Assembly (NCBI GenBank): GCA_007127275.1
Contig: SKZP01000420.1
Coordinates: 1 to 8,506, forward strand
DNA: 8,506 nt
DNA from: Planctomycetota bacterium
GTDB lineage: Bacteria; Planctomycetota; UBA8742; SKZP01
Direction of reading: 5' to 3'
Below, in pieces: positions 1-5,280 of this stretch (positions are counted from its first letter, which is position 1; each line of letters opens with the position of its first letter). Made by a program: the position numbers and the translations under genes. The notes below the pieces were generated by a model. That model did not search any database. It saw nothing but the letters and a program-made list of their open reading frames with translations, and had not been told where the DNA came from.

Positions 1-181
1 CGCCGGGCGGATTTTCCGGCTCTTGCGTGGCGTCGACCTTGGAGTCCGGCGCTTCATTCTGCCCGGCCACCCAGGTGCTCAACGGGCGGTCCAGCTCATC
101 CGAGCCGTAGGTTTCGTCGGCCATGGCCACATTCGTGACCATTCCGAGCACGAGAGAAAGGGCGAGTAAGATGCGGTACAT
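1..181 (-). CDS. Putative exported protein, N-terminal part only (runs off the window)
   Basis: The frame is open from the ATG at 181 to the window edge, giving about 60 residues. Residues 1-21 form a clear Sec signal peptide: Tyr-Arg after the Met, a leucine-rich core, and an A-M-A end with predicted cleavage before Asp22. The visible mature part is acidic and rich in Glu, Asp and Pro, with no recognisable domain yet. The start is well supported by AAGGAGT ending about 7 bases before the ATG (190-195 on the plus strand). Leu5 is a TTA codon (167-169), which is rare in GC-rich DNA. The start M-Y-R-I-L-L-A resembles M-V-Y-R-L-L-A of the next minus-strand gene, and both share the AGGAGTCG ribosome site. 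It could therefore be a paralogue or a second exported redoxin, but the function cannot be decided from this fragment. Confidence 0.65.
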   Translation of the reverse strand, partial: MYRILLALSLVLGMVTNVAMADETYGSDELDRPLSTWVAGQNEAPDSKVDATQEPENPPG

Positions 182-236
182 GGTAACGACTCCTTGGGTT
201 CGGTCGCGAAAGGGGGGCGTAACCAACCGGCAAGGC

Positions 237-256
237 GGGAGGCACCGTTGCCTCCC
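237..256 (-). promoter_or_regulatory. Leader hairpin upstream of the left-hand exported-protein gene
   Basis: Perfect 8-bp stem GGGAGGCA/TGCCTCCC with a 4-base loop, ending 55 bases upstream of the ATG at 181. It has no T-tract on the minus strand, so it is not an intrinsic terminator. It may be a 5' untranslated-region element that affects RNA stability or translation. That role is an inference from position only. Confidence 0.35.
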
Positions 257-527
257 AAGGATTGCTGGGTTGCGTCGAACGTTGCAGGAGCAACCTCCAT
301 GCCAAACGACGCCGCACAGATATGTGCAGGTTGAACCGCCCGCGAAATCAAAGGCTGCGGCCAATTGGCCGTGGAAAACTACTCCTCTACTGATTCCGTG
401 GCCCAGGCATCAGATGTTACGACGATGTAGCACTGTTCCGACGACTAAACATCCCCGGCCACTCACGTTCCCTCGCGTGCCAGTGCTCGCGCCGGTTTAC
501 GAGACGTCGGAGCATGCCTCGCCAGCC

Positions 528-563
528 AAAGAAAAAGCCCACCGACGTGATGGCCGGTGGGCT
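528..563 (-). terminator. Rho-independent terminator of the redoxin gene
   Basis: Read on the minus strand, a perfect 9-bp stem AGCCCACCG/CGGTGGGCT (555-563 with 536-544) has a 10-base loop and is followed directly by TTTTCTTT. It begins 29 bases after the stop codon of the redoxin gene. The stem plus U-tract is canonical, so the call is firm. Confidence 0.82.
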
Positions 564-592
564 CTCGCTTCACGAAGTGTGTTTCGCTTCGC

Positions 593-1339
593 TTAGCGAC
601 CGCGACGACCGTCGCGGGCATACTGCACACGACAACCATACGGGTCGGTTTGCGGGGTCTCCACTTCTTCGCCTTGGAGCAATGCAGTGACCGCCTTTTC
701 GACGTAGTTCGTCACGCCTTCGTGGCTGTCACGGCGCGGGTTGCTGTCGCTGTCGAAGGCGCCGTCGTAGCGCAGCTTGAAGTCTTCGCAAATCACGAAC
801 ATGTGCGGCGTGGTGCGCGCATTGAACATGCGCCCCACCGTGCCGTCCGCGTCGCACAGCGTCGGGAACTCAACGCCTTCCCAGCTTTCCGCGCCTTCGC
901 GGTTGTGCTCCGGCGTCGACCAGCGGGAACTGTTGACACCGATCCAGACCACCTCGGTGTCAGCGTCCATGTCTGCGAACTTCTCGATCAGATTCAGTTG
1001 CGTGCGCAAACGGAAGTGAAACACCACGTAGGGGCAGCGCCAGTTGACCCACTCGAGCACGATCACCTTACCCTTGTAGTCGCTGAGTGTGTGCTCCTCT
1101 TCGTGCTGATCTTGCAGCGTAAAGTCGGGCACGGTCTTGCCGAGCTCGGCGCGCTGTGGCTCTTCTTCGTCCTCCGCCTCGTTGCCGGCGTCGCCATCAG
1201 CGTCGTCGTCGTCGCCATTCACGCGCTCGATCGGGGGCGGTTCCGGAAGCTCCTCCGCTTGCTGCGCGTGGAGCAGCGACGAGACGACCAACGACAGCGA
1301 GAGAGCAACCGCGGCAAAGGCAAGTAGCCGGTAAACCAT
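593..1339 (-). CDS. Secreted redoxin, AhpC/TSA-TlpA-like thioredoxin-fold protein
   Basis: A 248-residue protein with an N-terminal signal peptide (residues 1-25, ending L-H-A). A strongly acidic linker follows (about 43-60, almost all Asp, Glu, Gly and Ala), then a thioredoxin-fold domain from about 65 to 225. Family hallmarks visible are V-P-D-F-T-L near 70-75, L-S-D-Y-K-G (85-90), V-L-E-W (94-97), the active-site region N-W-R-C-P-Y with Cys102, G-V-N-S-S (134-138), and the cis-proline motif T-T-P-H-M-F-V-I with Pro178. A C-terminal P-Y-G-C motif (Cys236) is typical of extracytoplasmic redoxins of this group. The active site has one Cys in a C-P-Y context, not a CxxC pair, so it is peroxiredoxin-like rather than a classic disulfide reductase. 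The protein should act outside the cytoplasmic membrane; its substrate is unknown. The start has GAGGAG 8 bases upstream. It is monocistronic with its own terminator. Confidence 0.87.
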   Translation of the reverse strand: MVYRLLAFAAVALSLSLVVSSLLHAQQAEELPEPPPIERVNGDDDDADGDAGNEAEDEEEPQRAELGKTVPDFTLQDQHEEEHTLSDYKGKVIVLEWVNWRCPYVVFHFRLRTQLNLIEKFADMDADTEVVWIGVNSSRWSTPEHNREGAESWEGVEFPTLCDADGTVGRMFNARTTPHMFVICEDFKLRYDGAFDSDSNPRRDSHEGVTNYVEKAVTALLQGEEVETPQTDPYGCRVQYARDGRRGR

Positions 1340-1361
1340 AGGTGCGACTCCTCACGTTGTA

Positions 1362-1404
1362 GGGACACACGCGTCCCACTTGGGGAACCTCCAACGGTTG
1401 GAGG
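1362..1404 (-). promoter_or_regulatory. Two leader hairpins upstream of the redoxin gene
   Basis: The leader contains a perfect 7-bp hairpin CCTCCAA/TTGGAGG with a 3-base loop (1388-1404). Nearer the start is a 5-bp GGGAC/GTCCC hairpin with a 6-base loop (1362-1377). The larger hairpin ends 48 bases before the ATG at 1339, matching the position of the leader hairpin of the left-hand gene. Neither is followed by a U-tract, so these look like 5' untranslated-region structures. Their function is unknown. Confidence 0.35.
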
Positions 1405-1448
1405 CGTGAAGGACGCGAATTGCGTATTGGAACGGATAACGTTGTAAC

Positions 1449-1458
1449 GAAACGTTTC
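1449..1458. promoter_or_regulatory. Possible operator: perfect palindrome GAAACGTTTC
   Basis: A perfect 10-bp palindrome lies about 110 bases upstream of the redoxin start. A second AACGTT core is nearby (1439-1444), with TAACG between them (1445-1449). Clustered AACGTT cores in an otherwise GC-rich spacer suggest a protein-binding site for the minus-strand gene. No -35/-10 pair could be fixed around it, so this is a weak call. Confidence 0.22.
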
Positions 1459-1620
1459 CCGTGAAAAAGCCATGCGCAAACCAAGCGGCGGTGAAGACAA
1501 CAGCGACACGCTTGGTGTGGCATGGCCACTTCACCCGCTGAGTCTACCACCGTCCGTCGTCGCCGCGCAACGGTACTGGGGGCAGCCGAGCATGCCGCAA
1601 GTGGGGAACGTAGTACTTGC

Positions 1621-1697
1621 AAGCCGCCCACGGGCTGCGGCCCGTGGGTCCATGCAGCTCCTGCACCTGACCCACGAACCGCGGCCCACGGGCTTGT
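1621..1697. repeat. Inverted pair of palindromic intergenic repeats
   Basis: The first copy has arms CCCACGGG (1627-1634) and CCCGTGGG (1641-1648). The second is a degenerate copy in the opposite orientation (1669-1697). Together they form a long imperfect hairpin: CGTGGGTC (1643-1650) pairs perfectly with GACCCACG (1669-1676), and inside it TGCAG (1653-1657) pairs with CTGCA (1661-1665). The second copy differs at only 5 of 29 positions from the copy starting at 7182. The first copy matches the reverse complement of that unit apart from a 3-base insertion and one change. This is a REP-like dispersed element; no transposase is nearby. Confidence 0.75.
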
Positions 1698-1895
1698 TCT
1701 CAAGGGTTCCCCGTTGAAATTACGGATCTCAATGCGCGGGCGGTTTCATGGCCCGACAGAATCTGGCGGCACCGGTGCGTGAACTCGTTTCCGCCGTTCT
1801 ACGCGCGCACCGGAGCAACGGCTCTCGCCCAGGAATCATCCCCCGTGTGCCAGTACGCCGTCGCGCCGGGAACGCGAAAAACCCCCGGGCGAGAC

Positions 1896-1924
1896 TTGAC
1901 GCTTCCGCGAGCAGGTACTAGCTT
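1896..1924 (+). promoter_or_regulatory. Candidate sigma-70 promoter for rpsT
   Basis: TTGACG (1896-1901) matches the -35 consensus at five of six bases. Exactly 17 bases further is TAGCTT (1919-1924), a weak -10 with T, A and final T conserved. It lies about 95 bases upstream of the rpsT start, a normal leader length for a ribosomal protein gene. It is the best -35 element I found in this spacer. Confidence 0.45.
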
Positions 1925-2018
1925 CTCCCATCCGATTCGCCGCGGTGCGCTGTGACAGGACGCACACCTCGGCCACCCACGCAACGGGCAAGCATTCGAG
2001 AGAGAAGAGCAACCAGCA

Positions 2019-2297
2019 ATGGCGAATACCCCGTCGGCCAAGAAACGCATTCGGCAAAACGAAAAGGCGCGCCTGCGTAACAAGGCGCACAAGACCCGCC
2101 TACGCAACCAACTGCGCAAGTTTTCTCGCGCCATCGCCACCGGCAACGGCGAGCAGGCCAAGGCCGAGTTCACCCGCGCCCAAACGCTGCTCGACAAGGG
2201 TGCGCAATACGGCATCATCCACCGCAACCACGCCGCGCGCCGCAAGTCCCGCATGAGCCAAAAGCTCGACGAGTTGTTACAAAAGAAAAGTGGCTGA
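2019..2297 (+). CDS. rpsT: 30S ribosomal protein S20
   Basis: A 92-residue, very basic protein matching S20 along its whole length. It begins M-A-N-T-P-S-A-K-K-R, the usual start after which Met is removed. The conserved helix R-Q-N-E-K-A-R-L-R-N-K follows, and the C-terminal half has the G-I-I-H-R-N-H-A-A-R-R-K-S-R motif. E. coli S20 is 87 residues, so the gene is complete. S20 binds 16S rRNA early in small-subunit assembly. A purine-rich AGAGAAGAG (2001-2009) precedes the ATG at a suitable distance. The gene stands alone with its own candidate promoter and terminator. Leu87 is a TTA codon (2277-2279), just upstream of a tRNA gene whose anticodon reads UUA. Confidence 0.97.
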   Translation: MANTPSAKKRIRQNEKARLRNKAHKTRLRNQLRKFSRAIATGNGEQAKAEFTRAQTLLDKGAQYGIIHRNHAARRKSRMSQKLDELLQKKSG

Positions 2298-2337
2298 TCA
2301 GCTGCGATCACCGCAAGCTCGAAAGCCACGAGAAGCC

Positions 2338-2372
2338 ACCCGCCCGTTCAGCAAGAGCCGGCGGGTCGTTTT
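2338..2372 (+). terminator. Rho-independent terminator after rpsT
   Basis: Stem ACCCGCC (2338-2344) pairs perfectly with GGCGGGT (2360-2366). The loop is 15 bases, and after CG comes TTTT (2369-2372). It lies 41 bases after the rpsT stop codon. The short U-tract and long loop make it a moderate terminator. The tRNA gene begins 37 bases further on, so read-through could supply the tRNA. Confidence 0.68.
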
Positions 2373-2408
2373 ATGTTCCGAACCGCCAAGCCCGGCGACC
2401 ACACAAAC

Positions 2409-2482
2409 GGGGGTGTAGCCCAATCGGTAGAGGCAAGCGACTTAAAATCGCTCCAGTGTGGGTTCGAGTCCCACCACCCCTA
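2409..2482 (+). tRNA. tRNA-Leu(UAA) with an unusually short variable loop
   Basis: A full cloverleaf folds by eye. Acceptor stem: 2409-2415 with 2475-2481, seven pairs, the first a G-U. D arm: a 3-bp stem GCC/GGC (2418-2420, 2432-2434) with an 11-base loop. Anticodon arm: AGCGA/TCGCT with loop CTTAAAA (2441-2447), giving anticodon UAA (2443-2445), which reads UUA and probably UUG as leucine. T arm: GTGGG/CCCAC with TTCGAGT. The discriminator is A2482 and no CCA is encoded. The D loop (AATCGGTAGA) and anticodon arm resemble ordinary tRNA-Leu(UAA). The variable region, however, is only 5 bases (2453-2457), whereas bacterial leucine tRNAs normally carry a long variable stem. All stems are intact, so decay is unlikely. 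Its charging identity is not certain. Confidence 0.88.
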
Positions 2483-2675
2483 TGCGAAGTTGGCTTGTTG
2501 CTTTTGGTGACGGGTGCGGCCTATGTAGGTTGTTCCTGGCCTTGGTCCCTGTTTGCGGAAGGCACGGAGAATATGAGTCTGATTGGATACGGCGACCAGG
2601 CACGGTAGGATATGCGGGTGTGCGGAAGGACCCCTTCGGTTGAGTGCGCGTCCGGATCTTGTGAGCGGATTCATT

Positions 2676-3506
2676 ATGGGTGGACAGATGCGAACTTGTG
2701 GGGTAGCGGTTGTTGCCGGGGGGCGCGGCGTGTTGATGCTTGCGCTGCTTGCGTTGCTTGCATTGTCTCCCTTCGGCTGCGGCGAGGCCGAGGTGTACGA
2801 CGAAGCGCGTGGCAACGCGGACGCGTCCGAAAGCGAAGCCCGGGCGAAGAGCGAGGGCGGCGGACGAGAGGCGCCTCCCTTTCTAACCGCCGAGTTCGAC
2901 CCGCGGACAGTGCGGGGCGATGGCGCCGAAAACGGGCCGTCCGCTACCCCGGCGGAGGAAGAGGAAGCCGACGCGGCCCATCCAGACGACGGCGCCTCCC
3001 GTGAAGGGGACGGCGCCTTCCGTGAAGGAAATGGCGCGCCGGGGTCGACCGAGGAGCCGAGCGACGGGGAGGACGAGCGCTCCAACGCGGACGACGACCA
3101 ATGGTCCGCGGCAGTGTCCGACTTTCCCGAGCCGCCACCAGGATTGCCCGGTGGAGGCGCGGCGACACCGGAGGATGCGGCGAAGCGCTTTCTGACCTTC
3201 CTCTGCACGGGAGATTTGGAGTTGTACGTTACCTCGGTTCATCCGTCGTGGCTCGAAGGGGTCGAACGCGACGAATTGCGCGAGATCCGTGACGGGATGA
3301 TTCGAATGGGGTTTCCCCGCGGGTTCGAGTTGAAGCCGATCCGCGAGGTTTCCGAGCCGGACGGCAGCGACCAATTTGTCCTCGCCCTCTTCGAGTTGCA
3401 ATTCCGGGGTGGCTTCACGCAAAACGGTCGCTTCTTCCTCGAAAACATCGGCGACGAAAACGAGCCGCGCTGGGTCCGCAGCGAAGGCCCGCAACGAGGG
3501 GACTGA
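2676..3506 (+). CDS. Putative exported lipoprotein with acidic linker and small C-terminal domain
   Basis: From the ATG at 2676 this is a 276-residue protein. A hydrophobic segment (about residues 18-34) ends in L-S-P-F-G-C, so Cys35 is a possible lipidation site, though P-F-G-C is a poor lipobox. Residues about 38-160 are low-complexity and acidic (Glu, Asp, Gly, Ala, Ser, Pro) and include a tandem heptapeptide repeat at about 105-121. The last part (about 164-271) is a compact domain beginning T-P-E-D-A-A-K-R-F-L, followed by alternating strands. It looks like an NTF2-like/DUF4878-type fold; this is inferred from pattern, not proven. The frame extends upstream to an ATG at 2583. I prefer 2676 because GAGCGGA (2663-2669) sits 6 bases before it and the signal segment then lies at the terminus; 2688 is another option. 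Function unknown. Confidence 0.72.
   Translation: MGGQMRTCGVAVVAGGRGVLMLALLALLALSPFGCGEAEVYDEARGNADASESEARAKSEGGGREAPPFLTAEFDPRTVRGDGAENGPSATPAEEEEADAAHPDDGASREGDGAFREGNGAPGSTEEPSDGEDERSNADDDQWSAAVSDFPEPPPGLPGGGAATPEDAAKRFLTFLCTGDLELYVTSVHPSWLEGVERDELREIRDGMIRMGFPRGFELKPIREVSEPDGSDQFVLALFELQFRGGFTQNGRFFLENIGDENEPRWVRSEGPQRGD
2988..3038 (+). repeat. 21-bp in-frame tandem repeat inside the lipoprotein gene
   Basis: Two full units (2988-3008 and 3009-3029) differ at two of 21 positions. A partial third unit follows (3030-3038). Each encodes D-G-A-(S/F)-R-E-G, so changes in copy number keep the reading frame and alter only the length of the acidic linker. Confidence 0.75.
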
Positions 3507-3560
3507 GGAGCCGCCAGGAAACGTCTTTCCGAACGGGTTTCACTTGTGGTTGGCCGCGAC

Positions 3561-3589
3561 GCGACGCGCAGCGCGTTGCCCCCCCTTTT
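3561..3589 (+). terminator. Weak candidate terminator after the lipoprotein gene
   Basis: An 8-bp stem including one G-U pair (3561-3568 with 3572-3579, loop CAG) is followed by six C residues and then TTTT (3586-3589). The gap between stem and T-run is not canonical. I list it because it lies 55 bases after the stop of the plus-strand gene and no better terminator is visible. Confidence 0.28.
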
Positions 3590-3616
3590 CCCGTGAGCTT
3601 AGCCGTTTCGGGGTTT

Positions 3617-3691
3617 GCGAGTTGCAGTCGACGCACTCGCTCCGCTCTTGTTGCCGCTGCACCTGCGGGGCTAGCTGAATGCGAGTGCGTC
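3617..3691. other. Competing inverted repeats in the convergent spacer
   Basis: GACGCACTCGC (3630-3640) and GCGAGTGCGTC (3681-3691) are perfect 11-bp inverted arms, 40 bases apart. The inner part of the left arm, ACTCGC (3635-3640), can instead pair with GCGAGT (3617-3622). The two hairpins exclude each other. The element lies between the converging lipoprotein and mtaB genes, so it would sit in the 3' end of both transcripts. No T-tract follows either hairpin. Confidence 0.4.
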
Positions 3692-3777
3692 CACCGTCTG
3701 CTGGCGACGCATGCGCGGCTTTTCGTACAGCCTGCGCTCGTCACGCGAAGGATTCGGAGGAATCTTTTGCTTCCTGC

Positions 3778-5238
3778 TTATTTTCCGTAGGTGTCCACGT
3801 GGCCCGGTGTTTCGTTGACCCATGCGTCGACGACCTCGCTCGACTCGCTGGCGGCGGTGACGCGCGCGGTGAGTAAGCGGTTGAGCGGCTCGCTGCGCCA
3901 CGAGGGGGGCATGCTTGAAAGCGGCAGCCGCACCTTCAGGTACTCGTCGCTGGTGCCGCTTACCGTTTGGGTCTCCGTGTCGAGTTGCTCGGTTAGCACC
4001 CGCACGGTGCGACCCTCGAAGCGGCGGCGCCAGGCGGCGAACTTTTCGCGGCTAAGCTCGTGCAACGCCTCACTGCGCTCCCTCTTCACCTCGGGCGCAA
4101 CCCTTTCCGAGGCGGGGCGCCGAGCGGCGGCGGTGCCGGGGCGCTCGCTGTAGCGGAAGATGTGTGCGTACACAAGTGGGCTCTCCCGCATCACGCGCAG
4201 TGTCTCCGCGAAGTCGGCGTCGCTCTCGCCGGGAAAGCCGACCATCAAGTCCGTCGCCAACATGGCATCCGGCATGTGCTCGTTTGCCTCCTCGAGCAGC
4301 GCGAGAAAGTCGCGTTGCGTGTGCTGGCGCTTCATCGCCGCGAGCACGCGGTCGCTGCCGGCCTGCAACGGGATGTGCACGTGCGGGCAGAGCACCTTGC
4401 TGTTCGCGATGTGCCGAATCAGGGTGCTCTCCACCGTCGTCGGCTCAATGCTGGAGATGCGCAGCCGTTCGAGCCCCGGCAAGCGCTCGAGCATCTCGAC
4501 CAACTCGGTGAAGCCCCGGCCGTCGTGCGCATACGTGCCAATGTTCACGCCGGTCAGCACGAGTTCTTTGTGGCCGGCGGCGAGGCGCGCCTGCGCTTCG
4601 CGCTGAATGTCCCAGACGGCGCGGCTGCGGGCGCGACCCCGGGCGAAGGGAATCAGGCAAAACGCGCACATGAAATCACAGCCGTCCTGTACCTTCAGGT
4701 TCGCCCGCAAGCTTCGCGCGGCACCCTCCGTCGCCTCGCTCGGCAAGGCGAACGCTTCGCGACTCGGCCGCGGGCGCACCACCTCCGGCGCCGGGCGCTT
4801 GCCGGGGCGCTCGTCGATCAATTCGACGACGTTGAGCTTTTCCGCCGAGCCGACGATCAAGTCGAGGCCGTCAATCCGTTGAAGCGCCTCGTGGCCGACT
4901 TGCGCGTAACAGCCGACCACCGCGACGAATGTCTCCGGATTGCGCTTCAGGGCCTGGCGCACAAGCTGCCGGCACTTGCGGTCCGCCTCGAGCGTCACCG
5001 TGCACGAGTTGACCACGCAAACATCCGCCGGCTCGCCGAACGGCACGACGGTATATCCGCGGGCGACAAAGCGTTGGCCGATCGACGCGGTCTCCGCCTC
5101 GTTGAGCCGACAGCCCAACGTGGCAAGCGCCACCCGCAGGCCGTGTGGCGGCGGGGCAGGCGGCGACGGATCAGGACTCGTGCGTGGCGCGGTTTCCATG
5201 CCGCTAGTTTCTACCCACCGTGCGAACATGTGAACCAT
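3778..5238 (-). CDS. mtaB: tRNA t6A37 methylthiotransferase MtaB (radical SAM)
   Basis: A 486-residue radical-SAM methylthiotransferase that converts t6A37 to ms2t6A in tRNAs reading ANN codons. The N-terminal UPF0004 domain carries the three cluster cysteines: G-C-R-L-N (Cys43), N-S-C (Cys79) and G-C-Y (Cys110). The radical-SAM motif C-x3-C-x2-C is Cys187, Cys191, Cys194. Later hallmarks are H-I-P-L-Q-A-G-S-D (288-296) and T-D-L-M-V-G-F-P-G-E (329-338). A TRAM-like RNA-binding segment lies at about 408-475. G-C-R-L-N, rather than the G-C-Q-x-N or G-C-P-K-N forms, points to MtaB over MiaB or RimO. Starts at 5238, 5229 and 5199 are all possible with weak ribosome sites. Family alignment begins near residue 34, so Met14 (5199) is plausible. 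It follows the inositol-phosphate synthase gene by 42 bases, probably in one operon. Confidence 0.93.
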   Translation of the reverse strand: MVHMFARWVETSGMETAPRTSPDPSPPAPPPHGLRVALATLGCRLNEAETASIGQRFVARGYTVVPFGEPADVCVVNSCTVTLEADRKCRQLVRQALKRNPETFVAVVGCYAQVGHEALQRIDGLDLIVGSAEKLNVVELIDERPGKRPAPEVVRPRPSREAFALPSEATEGAARSLRANLKVQDGCDFMCAFCLIPFARGRARSRAVWDIQREAQARLAAGHKELVLTGVNIGTYAHDGRGFTELVEMLERLPGLERLRISSIEPTTVESTLIRHIANSKVLCPHVHIPLQAGSDRVLAAMKRQHTQRDFLALLEEANEHMPDAMLATDLMVGFPGESDADFAETLRVMRESPLVYAHIFRYSERPGTAAARRPASERVAPEVKRERSEALHELSREKFAAWRRRFEGRTVRVLTEQLDTETQTVSGTSDEYLKVRLPLSSMPPSWRSEPLNRLLTARVTAASESSEVVDAWVNETPGHVDTYGK

Positions 5239-5280
5239 AAACCACGAACGCGCTGCGTCCGCAACTCGCCGCTCGGCGCT

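Larger units (their letters stand above)
182..592. other. Gene-free stretch between two minus-strand genes
   Basis: I see no credible coding sequence here. A plus-strand open frame across it has no ribosome site or family resemblance. The stretch holds the leader of the left-hand exported-protein gene, including a perfect hairpin at 237-256, and the terminator of the redoxin gene at 528-563. A small hairpin (GCACA/TGTGC around 315-328) is also visible. No convincing promoter for the left-hand gene was found. Confidence 0.6.
1340..2018. other. Gene-free stretch between the redoxin gene and rpsT
   Basis: This region lies between divergent genes. Open frames across it lack ribosome sites and any family resemblance, so I call no gene. 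It contains the redoxin leader hairpins (1362-1404), a 10-bp palindrome (1449-1458), an inverted pair of palindromic repeats (1621-1697) and a promoter-like site for rpsT (1896-1924). The part 1700-1890 shows nothing I can name. Confidence 0.6.

Noticed and set aside
557..1327. A 256-codon plus-strand open frame
   Set aside because: It lies antisense to the redoxin gene, overlaps that gene's terminator and has no motif.
2409..2482. tRNA pseudogene
   Set aside because: All stems pair, the invariant T-loop and G-G of the D loop are present, and the discriminator is A; only the variable loop is atypical.
2409..2482. UAA stop-codon suppressor tRNA
   Set aside because: The anticodon itself is UAA, which reads UUA. 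A suppressor of UAA would need anticodon UUA, and the 7-base loop leaves no alternative register.
2583..2675. Longer start for the lipoprotein at 2583
   Set aside because: It would place about 48 non-hydrophobic residues ahead of the signal segment and lacks a ribosome site; 2676 has GAGCGGA at good spacing.
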